A stretch of DNA of 6,241 nt, taken from positions 1-6,241 of the forward strand of contig JAGHTD010000071.1 in NCBI GenBank assembly GCA_018065475.1, in the 5' to 3' direction. The DNA comes from Candidatus Colimorpha enterica (lineage in GTDB: Bacteria; Bacillota; Clostridia; Oscillospirales; CAG-272). Below are positions 1 through 5,829 of this stretch, piece by piece (the first letter of the stretch is position 1; every line of letters begins with the position of its first letter). The position numbers and the translations under genes are program-made. The notes under the pieces are model-generated. The model worked only from the letters and a program-made list of their open reading frames with translations, was not told where the DNA came from and ran no database searches.

Positions 1-122
1 TAGACCCCCTTGTATTTGATCATCCTTTTTCCCGCCTCTTTGTTAATAAGTCCGGCGGCATTGGCGGTACCACGGCAGGAATCGGTGCAGACTATCGACC
101 ACGACGTTTGTTTTTCTTTCAT
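1..122 (-). CDS. small unrecognised protein, 5' part (runs to the window edge)
   Basis: This reading frame on the minus strand starts with ATG at 122 and stays open for 40 codons to the left edge. The last two bases seen are TA, so it could stop one base outside the window or continue. The start is well supported: an AAGGAGA ribosome site lies 8 bases upstream (plus-strand 131-137) and a near-consensus promoter lies at 153-181. The visible peptide begins MKEKQTSWSIVCTDSCRG, has two cysteines four residues apart (C12, C16), and continues into an Ala/Lys-rich segment ending near KRMIKYKGV. There is no signal peptide or membrane segment. I do not recognise the family. It does not match ribosomal protein S20, which is often encoded divergently from holA in Firmicutes, and it lacks the alpha/beta SASP signature. 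It is divergently transcribed from the holA operon. Confidence 0.6.
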   Translation of the reverse strand, partial: MKEKQTSWSIVCTDSCRGTANAAGLINKEAGKRMIKYKGV

Positions 123-152
123 TACGGTTATCTCCTTGTTAAGATCAGGTAA

Positions 153-181
153 ATTATAGCAAAAAGGTAATAAAAAGTCAA
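153..181 (-). promoter_or_regulatory. sigma-A promoter for the minus-strand small gene
   Basis: Read on the minus strand there is TTGACT (181-176), a spacer of exactly 17 bases, and a perfect TATAAT (158-153). TG occurs one base before the -10, giving an extended -10 (TGCTATAAT). Transcription should start near 146, leaving a leader of about 24 bases that carries the AAGGAGA ribosome site. This is close to an ideal vegetative promoter, so the small gene is probably well expressed. Confidence 0.85.
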
Positions 182-199
182 GCAAAACCGATATTTTGA

Positions 200-228
200 T
201 TGACTAAACGGGCAAAATGTGATATACT
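200..228 (+). promoter_or_regulatory. sigma-A promoter of the DUF1934-holA operon
   Basis: There is TTGACT at 200-205, a 17-base spacer, and TATACT at 223-228 with TG one base upstream (TGATATACT), so it is also an extended -10. The predicted start is near 235, giving a leader of about 24 bases with GGAGG at 248-252 before the ATG at 259. It is back-to-back with the minus-strand promoter; the two -35 boxes are only 18 bases apart (182-199). It is the only convincing promoter I see for the seven genes up to 5729. Confidence 0.85.
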
Positions 229-258
229 ATAAAAAATGTGTGTTCTCGGAGGTATTAT

Positions 259-780
259 ATGAGCGGGACTGCCGTAAAAGTGAAGATCAAAAGCACCATG
301 CTCAACGTCGCCGCCGAGGAACAGGAGATAGCGGAGCTGACGCCCCTGCTGAAAGACGGCGAAAGCATCGACGACAGAATGGCGGAGATCGAAAAGGAAG
401 CTACCGAGGTCATCGAATATACTGCGTCGGGAGTTATGACGACGGAAGACGGCCTCACGGTCATCACCTACGCGGAGCCGGAGGAGATCGGGCTCGGTGC
501 TTCAACCGCGGTCATCACCTTCAACGCCGAGCATAGGGACACCGTCACATTTGCAAGGAACGGTATGCTTTCATTCACCATCGTGCTTGACAAAAAAAGC
601 CCCGACAGCATTTCGCCGATCTATCTTCCCGAGGGCAGACTTGACCTTACCGTAAGGACCAACAAGGTATATAACAACGTAAAAGGGACGAGGGGTTCCA
701 TCCTCCTCGATTACAGTCTTCTCCAGTTCGGGACCGTCATTCAGCGCAACAGATTTTTCATCGAGGTGCGCAATGGCTAA
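259..780 (+). CDS. DUF1934 family (YwiB-like) protein
   Basis: The 173-residue protein resembles the DUF1934/YwiB family of small calycin-like beta-barrel proteins in Firmicutes, whose biochemical role is unknown. Family-type features are in the C-terminal half: an alternating beta-strand pattern, the segment around YLPEGRLDLTVRTNKV (about 122-137), then G-S-I-L-L-D-Y (147-152) and the final NRFFIEV strand (164-170). The N-terminal half (residues 19-50) carries an acidic Glu-rich stretch, making it somewhat longer than the roughly 140-residue YwiB as I remember it. The ATG at 259 is chosen because GGAGG (248-252) sits 6 bases before it; the in-frame ATG at 238 has no ribosome site and lies close to the predicted transcription start. 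It is soluble, with no signal peptide. Its stop overlaps the start of holA by 8 bases, so it leads the operon. Confidence 0.82.
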   Translation: MSGTAVKVKIKSTMLNVAAEEQEIAELTPLLKDGESIDDRMAEIEKEATEVIEYTASGVMTTEDGLTVITYAEPEEIGLGASTAVITFNAEHRDTVTFARNGMLSFTIVLDKKSPDSISPIYLPEGRLDLTVRTNKVYNNVKGTRGSILLDYSLLQFGTVIQRNRFFIEVRNG

Positions 781-1813
781 GGCGAAAAAGGTCGAGGCGA
801 TGCCGATCTCGCAGTTCGGCGCGCATCCGTCGGATCTCGGCGGCGGTTTCCTTCTCTTCGGAGAGGAAGACTATCTGAAAAGACATTATTTCGACGCGGT
901 GAAGAAGGCGACCGTAGAGGAAGGCGACATCTTCAACCATTACGAGATCAACTCCGACAACTACACCCCGTCTATGCTGATAAACTGCCTCGAAGCCCTG
1001 CCGGTTATGGCGGACAAGAAGCTCGTTGAAATGCGGGATATGGCGGGCGTGTTTGCTCAGAAGGACACCTTCGAGCAGCTATGCGACATTCTTTCGACTG
1101 CCGACAACTACCCGGAGACGCTGACCGTCCTTTATCTTCTTGACGGCGAGGCGAACGAAACCGTTATCTCAAAGCTCTCGGGCGTACTGAAGCCCGTCGA
1201 GGCGAAGAGGGAAACGCCCGCGAGGGTGGCAAAATGGGCGTCAAGGCATTTCGGCGAAAACGGCGTTTACGCCGACCTCGACTGCTGTATGAAGATAGCG
1301 GAGAACTGCAACTGCGATATGTTCACCGTTGCGGGAGAGATAGACAAGCTTTCCGCCTACGTCAAGGCGAACGGCAGGGAAAGACTTGAAATGAAGGACG
1401 TCACCGGCCTCACAGCCGACGTGTTTGAGACGACCTCCTTCGGACTTGCAAACGCGATCTTAAGCGGCAACGCTTCGTCGGCGTTTGAGATAATCCGTGA
1501 CTGCGAGGTCAGAAAAGAGAAAGAGGAGATCGTGCTCAGCGGTATCACCTCCACCCTCTGCGACCTTTACGCGATAAAGCTGTATCAGGTCAAGGGAATG
1601 CCCGTTTCCGTCGCCGCTTCGGAGTTGAAATGGCATGAATACAAGGCGAAGCTGTATTACGGCTCCGCTTCCAAAATAGAGATCGGACGCATAGAGGATA
1701 TTCTCGGCCTTTGCAGAAACGCCGACCTTATGATCAAGAGCGGAACGACCGAAAAATATCTTATTATAGAAAGACTTGCCGCAGAGGCGATAATAAAGAA
1801 AAATGGCAGATAA
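773..1813 (+). CDS. holA: DNA polymerase III subunit delta
   Basis: Delta is the wrench subunit of the clamp loader. It opens the beta sliding clamp and pairs with delta' and tau/gamma to load it at primed sites. The 346-residue length is normal for Firmicutes HolA (YqeN). Visible family signatures are FLLFGEEDYLKRHY near residues 26-39 (degenerate P-loop region of the first AAA+ domain), the DKKLVEMRDM strand near 80-89, EIDKLSAYV near 197-205 in the lid domain, and the C-terminal helix run NADLMIKSGTTEKYLIIERL near 317-336. A short charged leader of about 20 residues precedes the first strand. The start ATG at 773 lies inside the end of the DUF1934 gene (overlap ATGGCTAA) with GAGGTG about 6 bases upstream, so it is translated efficiently and probably by coupling. 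Its own stop overlaps the next gene by 11 bases. Confidence 0.95.
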   Translation: MAKAKKVEAMPISQFGAHPSDLGGGFLLFGEEDYLKRHYFDAVKKATVEEGDIFNHYEINSDNYTPSMLINCLEALPVMADKKLVEMRDMAGVFAQKDTFEQLCDILSTADNYPETLTVLYLLDGEANETVISKLSGVLKPVEAKRETPARVAKWASRHFGENGVYADLDCCMKIAENCNCDMFTVAGEIDKLSAYVKANGRERLEMKDVTGLTADVFETTSFGLANAILSGNASSAFEIIRDCEVRKEKEEIVLSGITSTLCDLYAIKLYQVKGMPVSVAASELKWHEYKAKLYYGSASKIEIGRIEDILGLCRNADLMIKSGTTEKYLIIERLAAEAIIKKNGR

Positions 1814-2288
1814 GCAAATCCGCGGCTTCAAAGACTATTTCATTGACGCCGTCATCATATCGTCCTCGCTGATCGTCGTGTTTTACAGCGGATATTATCA
1901 TACGATGCTTCTTCAGCTTGACGAATCTCTGATAGAATCGGGGTTGTCACATCTTTTGTCCGTGCTGTCGATCGTTTCGGTAGCGGCGACGCTCGCCCTC
2001 GGGGTGGTACACAGAAGGATCACGGTCCCGATCTTCCATTCCGTCTTTTTCGGCGTTTGCTTTTTAAGTCAGCTTGCGCTGTTTATCGGCGGTACGACGG
2101 ATATTTTTTCAAGCGAAAAGATTGAGATGTTCCTGCTTGCTCTTACATTCCCGCAGGCGTCGTATATGTCGCTTTTCAACCATCGGTCGGCCTGGCCGTC
2201 GCTTATAATAACCGCGGTCCTGGCGCTTGCGTCGGTGCTGTCGGCGATTGCCGTCCGCAGGCTCGGGAAGAGGGACGCAAATGGATAA
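1803..2288 (+). CDS. small multi-pass membrane protein of unknown function
   Basis: The 161-residue protein has no family I recognise. Hydrophobic stretches suggest four or five membrane segments, at about 13-35, 48-70, 75-98, a weaker one at 106-122, and 130-150, followed by a short basic tail (VRRLGKRDANG) that by the positive-inside rule should be cytoplasmic. A short basic N-terminus precedes the first segment. No catalytic motif or cysteine cluster is visible. It begins inside the last 11 bases of holA (ATGGCAGATAA) with no good ribosome site: the nearest GAGG at 1784-1787 is 15 bases away. Translation therefore probably depends on ribosomes finishing holA. Its end overlaps the RNase M5 start by 8 bases. 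Position between two information-processing genes gives little functional hint. It is clearly coding, because it keeps an open frame with the same codon style as its neighbours. Confidence 0.75.
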   Translation: MADKQIRGFKDYFIDAVIISSSLIVVFYSGYYHTMLLQLDESLIESGLSHLLSVLSIVSVAATLALGVVHRRITVPIFHSVFFGVCFLSQLALFIGGTTDIFSSEKIEMFLLALTFPQASYMSLFNHRSAWPSLIITAVLALASVLSAIAVRRLGKRDANG

Positions 2289-2856
2289 ACTTCATCTTGA
2301 CCGCCCGGTCATCGTTGAGGGAAAGTACGATAAGATAAAGCTCTCGTCGGTCATCGACACGGAGATCATCGTCACCGACGGCTTCGGCGTTTTCAAACGT
2401 GACGAGAGAGCGGAATACATCCTGCGTATAGCCGACGAAAAGGGAATAATCATCCTCACCGACAGCGACCACGCCGGAATGATGATAAGAAATTATCTGA
2501 AAGGCAGGATCCCTGCCGAGAAGATAACCAACGTATATATCCCGCAGATAAAAGGAAAAGAAAAAAGAAAGACAAAAAGCTCCGCAGAGGGGCTGCTCGG
2601 TGTCGAAGGGATCGATACTTCGACTCTCCGTGCCGTGCTCGCCGATTTCTGCGTGAGCGGAAGGACGGAACGTGAGATCACCTCCGTCGATCTTTACAAC
2701 CTCGGGCTTTCCGGCGGAACGGGAAGCCGTGAAAAAAGAGAAAAAATATGTTCAAAGCTCGGCTTGCCGAAATCCCTTTCGTCCTCCGAGTTCCTTGACG
2801 CAGTGAATATGCTCGTTTCAAAGGACGAGCTTGTGAAATTGAACGATGAAACCTGA
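2281..2856 (+). CDS. rnmV: ribonuclease M5 (toprim domain plus DUF4093)
   Basis: RNase M5 trims 5S rRNA precursors in Firmicutes, using a toprim fold for metal-dependent cleavage. The 191 residues match the family length (about 186 in Bacillus subtilis). The toprim acids are visible: E13 in VIVEGKYDK, and D61 and D63 in ILTDSDHAG. After the toprim comes the family's basic segment (IPQIKGKEKRKTKSS, 87-101) leading to LLGVEG (105-110), which corresponds to the GVEH region of known M5 enzymes. The C-terminal third (about 115-191) is the DUF4093 part, presumed to help bind RNA or ribosomal protein L18. The ATG at 2281 is preferred over the upstream in-frame ATG at 2227 because AGAGGG (2269-2274) precedes it by 6 bases and homology begins here; the longer start adds only an Arg-rich out-of-family tail. 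A generic toprim/DUF4093 label would be the cautious alternative. Confidence 0.9.
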   Translation: MDKLHLDRPVIVEGKYDKIKLSSVIDTEIIVTDGFGVFKRDERAEYILRIADEKGIIILTDSDHAGMMIRNYLKGRIPAEKITNVYIPQIKGKEKRKTKSSAEGLLGVEGIDTSTLRAVLADFCVSGRTEREITSVDLYNLGLSGGTGSREKREKICSKLGLPKSLSSSEFLDAVNMLVSKDELVKLNDET

Positions 2857-3352
2857 AGCAATAGTAAAACACGGTATAATATCGGTAAAGACCTTTGTCT
2901 ATTCGATGTTCCAGCTGATAAAAACAAAAGAGTTCTGGCTCTACATAGTATTCGGGGTGCTGACCACCCTCGTCGATTGGGCAGTCTCGTTCGGGCTTTA
3001 CAGTCTGTGGAGCGGGCTGATCGACGAGCATACGGTCTTCGTCCATATCGCCGACGTCATAGCGTGGGCGGCGGCGGTGCTCTTCTCCTTCTTTGCCAAC
3101 AGAGGGATCGTATTCAAAAGCGAGAAAAAGGGAATGAAAAACGTTCTCGGTGAGCTTGCCGAATACGCAGGCGGCCGCCTTCTTACCCTCGGGCTTCAGG
3201 AAGCGATCATCTTCGTCTTCTTCGACTGGCTCGGAATAAACGAATACATAGTAAAAATCGGGGCGTCTGTCCTCGTCGTAATAATAAACTTCATCCTCTG
3301 CCGTTTCATTTTCAAGAAAAACGGTAAGGAAACCGAAAGGGGCAAAATATGA
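2846..3352 (+). CDS. GtrA family membrane protein
   Basis: GtrA-family proteins are small four-helix membrane proteins. The best-known members are thought to help move lipid-linked sugars across the membrane for surface polysaccharide or O-antigen/teichoic-acid glycosylation. This 168-residue protein has the expected segments at about 30-52, 66-88, 106-127 and 135-156. Family hallmarks are visible: the G-x-L-T-T-L-V-D motif in helix 1 (37-44), FFANRGIVF after helix 2 (82-90), and NFILCRFIFK at the end of helix 4 (148-157). The C-terminus is basic. The start ATG at 2846 lies in the last 11 bases of rnmV with no clear ribosome site; an internal Met at residue 21 could serve instead, but coupling favours 2846. 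It overlaps the transporter by ATGA. No glycosyltransferase, the usual GtrA partner, is in the window, so the substrate is unknown. Confidence 0.92.
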   Translation: MKPEAIVKHGIISVKTFVYSMFQLIKTKEFWLYIVFGVLTTLVDWAVSFGLYSLWSGLIDEHTVFVHIADVIAWAAAVLFSFFANRGIVFKSEKKGMKNVLGELAEYAGGRLLTLGLQEAIIFVFFDWLGINEYIVKIGASVLVVIINFILCRFIFKKNGKETERGKI

Positions 3353-4959
3353 AACTCAACTATAAGCGCACTCTGTTCGTGGGATTTGCATTTTTCCTCA
3401 TCTGTATGTTCTGGCAGGCATACGATACCATAATCCCGCTCATCCTGACAAACAAGTTCGGACTTTCGCAGACGTGGTCGGGCGTCATAATGGCACTTGA
3501 CAACATCCTTGCGCTCTTCCTTCTCCCGATCTTCGGCTCTCTCAGCGACAAATGTAAGTCGAAGTGGGGCAAGAGAACGCCGTTCATCACGGTAGGCACC
3601 GTCCTTGCGGCAGTATTGTTCATTCTTCTTTCTGTCACCGACGCAAAACAGCTCACAAAGCTTGAAAACGTCACGCCCGACAAGTACGAAAGCTCCCTCT
3701 CCGTGATCTACGATGCCGATCCCATGATCAGCGTTCCGAAAACCGAGGAGGACGGCAAGTCCTTCGCCGAGGCGGTGAAAAAGATCTTCTCCGCCGACGA
3801 AAAGCAGGCGCTTTCCTCCGTTATGACCAAGGACGAGTTTCTCGGCATAAAAATGTACGAAACCGACGAAAACGGCGAAGCTACGACGACTGTGACCGAG
3901 GGCTACACGAATTACGTCGTCCCTGCCCGCAACGCTTATGCGTGGCTTATGACGGTCGAGTCGCCCGTCACGATGATATTCTTCATTGTCCTCCTTCTCC
4001 TCGTCCTCATTTCGATGGGAGTATTCCGTTCTCCCGCGGTCGCTCTTATGCCCGACGTGACGATAAAGCCGCTCCGTTCAAAGGCAAATGCGATAATCAA
4101 CCTTATGGGTGCGTTCGGCGGTATCATCGTCCTCGTGCTCGGCATGATATTCAAGACGGGAAGCGCCGACAACGCTCTTATGAGCTACACGGTCTTCTTC
4201 ACGATAGTATCCGTAATAATGCTCGTTTCTCTCGCCGTCTTCCTCGTTACAGTCCGTGAGCCCCAGTGGTGCAGGGATATGGAGGAGGAGAGCAGAAAGC
4301 TCGGAATTGACGAGAGCGAAGGCGAAGAAGAGAAGGGAAAAGGCGGCAAGCTCTCGAAGGGGGAGCTCCGTTCGCTCATCTTCATCCTTGCGTCCGTGGC
4401 TCTGTGGTATATGGGCTATAACGCGGTATCGAGCAAGTATTCGGTCTATGCGGGCGCGGTGCTCAATATGGACTACAACGCGACGCTTATCATCGCTCAG
4501 GCGGCGGCGATCGTATCCTACATCCCCGTCGGTATCATTTCCTCGAAGTTCGGACGCAAGAAGACGATCATCGCGGGCGTAATCATTCTCGCCGCTTCGT
4601 TCTTCTGCTGCAGTCTGCTCCGCGCGGGCGATTCTCCGCTTGTCATGAACATTCTGTTCTCCCTCGCCGGTATCGGCTGGGCGACAATCAACGTCAACTC
4701 CTATCCCATGGTCGTTGAGCTTGCAAAGAACGGCAACGTCGGCAAGTACACGGGATATTACTACACGGCAAGCATGGCGGCGCAGGTCATCACCCCCATT
4801 CTCAGCGGTGTATTCCTCGATATAAGATTCACGACGCTTTTCCCCTACGCAACGATATTCGTCGGGCTTGCTTTCGTCACGATGCTTTTCGTAAAGCACG
4901 GAGACTCAAATCCCGAGCCGAAAAAATCCGCGCTTGAGCATCTCGACGTAGATATGTGA
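3349..4959 (+). CDS. MFS transporter, SLC45/GPH-like sugar carrier type
   Basis: This 536-residue, 12-helix secondary transporter resembles the cation-coupled sugar carriers of the SLC45/GPH branch of the major facilitator superfamily. Helices fall at about 8-30, 44-66, 78-97, 203-225, 246-268, 279-302, 351-372, 378-400, 416-433, 441-462, 478-500 and 505-525. The motif A loop GSLSDKCKSKWGKRTPF (63-79) follows helix 2 and a matching ISSKFGRKK (407-415) follows helix 8. The stretch FRSPAVALMPD (226-236) followed by R-x-K-A-N (243-247) is typical of this branch. Two oddities stand out: about 105 hydrophilic residues between helices 3 and 4 (98-202), predicted to face outside, and a highly charged cytoplasmic loop between helices 6 and 7 (303-350). 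The start uses AAGGGG (3337-3342) with a 6-base gap and overlaps gtrA by ATGA. The substrate is not determinable here; a sugar or glycoside is the default guess. Confidence 0.88.
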   Translation: MKLNYKRTLFVGFAFFLICMFWQAYDTIIPLILTNKFGLSQTWSGVIMALDNILALFLLPIFGSLSDKCKSKWGKRTPFITVGTVLAAVLFILLSVTDAKQLTKLENVTPDKYESSLSVIYDADPMISVPKTEEDGKSFAEAVKKIFSADEKQALSSVMTKDEFLGIKMYETDENGEATTTVTEGYTNYVVPARNAYAWLMTVESPVTMIFFIVLLLLVLISMGVFRSPAVALMPDVTIKPLRSKANAIINLMGAFGGIIVLVLGMIFKTGSADNALMSYTVFFTIVSVIMLVSLAVFLVTVREPQWCRDMEEESRKLGIDESEGEEEKGKGGKLSKGELRSLIFILASVALWYMGYNAVSSKYSVYAGAVLNMDYNATLIIAQAAAIVSYIPVGIISSKFGRKKTIIAGVIILAASFFCCSLLRAGDSPLVMNILFSLAGIGWATINVNSYPMVVELAKNGNVGKYTGYYYTASMAAQVITPILSGVFLDIRFTTLFPYATIFVGLAFVTMLFVKHGDSNPEPKKSALEHLDVDM

Positions 4960-5729
4960 TGATCGTCCTGATCGTTTTTGCAGTTCTCCTTGCGCTGATA
5001 CTGTATTTCGTCTGCCCGAGGATAAGATCGAGGGCGAAGCCCTTTCACGGTGTCTTCTTTCACCGCGGGCGTTTCGGCGGAGATATAAAGGAGAATACCG
5101 CCGGGGCATTCGCCGCGGCTGTCGATGCGGGATACGGATTTGAGTTCGACGTCCGCCTTTCTGCCGACGGAAAGACGTATATTTCCCACGACGATTCGCT
5201 GAAAAGGGTTTTCGGCGTCGATAAAAAGGTCAGTGAAACCTCATCCGCTGAGCTTTCGGAGATCGGCGTTCCGTCTCTTGAAGAAACGCTGTCGATCGCC
5301 GGAGGCATGGTTCCGCTGATCGTCGAGATCAAAGGAGAGGACAAGAACACCGAGGTGTGCAGAGCCGCCTGTGATATTCTTAAGGGATATTCCGGTCCTT
5401 TCTGCGTCGAATCCTTCAACCCCTTCTATATGAAATATGTAAGAAGGAACTATCCCGAGATCATCAGAGGACAGCTATCTCACCATTTCGGAAAGCAGGC
5501 AAAGCCATCGCTGACCGTCGGCTGTTTCTTCCTCACCAATCTTTTTGCCGACTTTATGTCCCGTCCCGACTTCATCGCCTACGACTGGACGCGGCACGGA
5601 AGCTTTTTCCTCAATCTATGCGGCGTTCTCGGCGCGGTCAAGGTCGGCTGGTCTCCCCGCGGCAACAAGCAGATCGAAGAGGCGAAAAAGTATTTCGACA
5701 CCGTCATCGTCGAAGATTACGATATATGA
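4959..5729 (+). CDS. glycerophosphodiester phosphodiesterase, membrane-anchored
   Basis: The enzyme hydrolyses glycerophosphodiesters (lipid head-group or teichoic-acid fragments) to sn-glycerol 3-phosphate and an alcohol in a metal-dependent TIM barrel. Family residues are all visible in the 256-residue protein: H35-R36 (FFHRG), ENT (45-47), E62 and D64 in FEFDV, H77-D78 (SHDD), E123 in IVEIKG, and ESFNP (151-155). Residues 2-19 form one hydrophobic helix followed by basic residues (RIRSRAK), so it is probably a signal anchor. With no cleavage site visible, whether the catalytic domain faces in or out is unresolved. The ATG at 4959 sits in the TGATG overlap with the transporter stop; a GTG three bases earlier (4956) is equally possible and adds one residue. 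No ribosome site is evident, so translation is probably by re-initiation. It is the last operon gene, 51 bases before the terminator. Confidence 0.92.
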   Translation: MIVLIVFAVLLALILYFVCPRIRSRAKPFHGVFFHRGRFGGDIKENTAGAFAAAVDAGYGFEFDVRLSADGKTYISHDDSLKRVFGVDKKVSETSSAELSEIGVPSLEETLSIAGGMVPLIVEIKGEDKNTEVCRAACDILKGYSGPFCVESFNPFYMKYVRRNYPEIIRGQLSHHFGKQAKPSLTVGCFFLTNLFADFMSRPDFIAYDWTRHGSFFLNLCGVLGAVKVGWSPRGNKQIEEAKKYFDTVIVEDYDI

Positions 5730-5773
5730 AAATCGTGGCTGACTTTTATGAGGTCGGGTACGGATATATGAAA
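5718..5773 (+). repeat. short imperfect direct repeat spanning the phosphodiesterase stop
   Basis: TACGATATATGAAA at 5718-5731 recurs as TACGGATATATGAAA at 5759-5773, differing by one extra G. The first copy contains the stop codon of the phosphodiesterase gene. A small duplication or chance AT-rich recurrence are both possible. Confidence 0.5.
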
Positions 5774-5780
5774 TGATCCC

Positions 5781-5815
5781 AATCGGTGATGAGCAAGCTC
5801 ATCACCGATTTTTTT
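5781..5815 (+). terminator. intrinsic terminator of the seven-gene operon
   Basis: A perfect 13-bp stem (AATCGGTGATGAG, 5781-5793, pairing with 5798-5810) closes a CAAG tetraloop and runs into seven consecutive T residues (5809-5815). It lies 51 bases after the phosphodiesterase stop. There is no matching A-run on the left side, so it should act on plus-strand transcripts only. It cleanly separates the operon from the next gene. Confidence 0.93.
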
Positions 5816-5828
5816 GAAAGCGTTTTGA
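5815..5828 (+). promoter_or_regulatory. cre-like operator (CcpA/LacI-family type)
   Basis: TGAAAGCGTTTTGA matches the Gram-positive catabolite-responsive element pattern (TGWAANCGNTNWCA) at every fixed position except one, where G replaces C near the right end. The central CG and flanking A/T half-sites are present. It begins on the last T of the operon terminator and its centre is about 89 bases before the predicted start of the downstream secreted-protein transcript, a position more typical of activation or upstream looping than of simple promoter blocking. It could be a chance match in an AT-rich spacer. Confidence 0.45.
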
Positions 5829-5829
5829 A

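Noticed and set aside
219..536. 105-codon plus-strand frame overlapping the DUF1934 gene
   Set aside because: It begins before the predicted transcription start, has an Arg/His-rich out-of-family translation, and conflicts with the well-supported frame from 259.
1460..1831. 123-codon minus-strand frame opposite the end of holA
   Set aside because: It is antisense to conserved HolA helices and has no recognisable product or start signals.
2227..2280. Upstream in-frame ATG giving an 18-residue longer RNase M5
   Set aside because: The added residues (MRRCCRRLPSAGSGRGTQ) are outside the family alignment and overlap the membrane protein gene further. The ATG at 2281 has the better ribosome site.
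2561..2567. A-AAA-AAG heptamer in rnmV as a possible -1 frameshift site
   Set aside because: The reading frame is GAA AAA AGA here, so the heptamer is not in the phase needed for tandem slippage. The A-rich run simply encodes the basic linker.
2678..3046. 122-codon minus-strand frame across the rnmV/gtrA junction
   Set aside because: It overlaps two well-supported genes, and the low-complexity translation and lack of expression signals mark it as a shadow.
4078..4899. 273-codon open frame on the minus strand opposite the transporter
   Set aside because: It lies wholly antisense to a gene with clear family motifs. Its composition is Arg/Asp/Glu/His-rich without domains, there is no ribosome site or promoter, and such shadows are common with this codon style.
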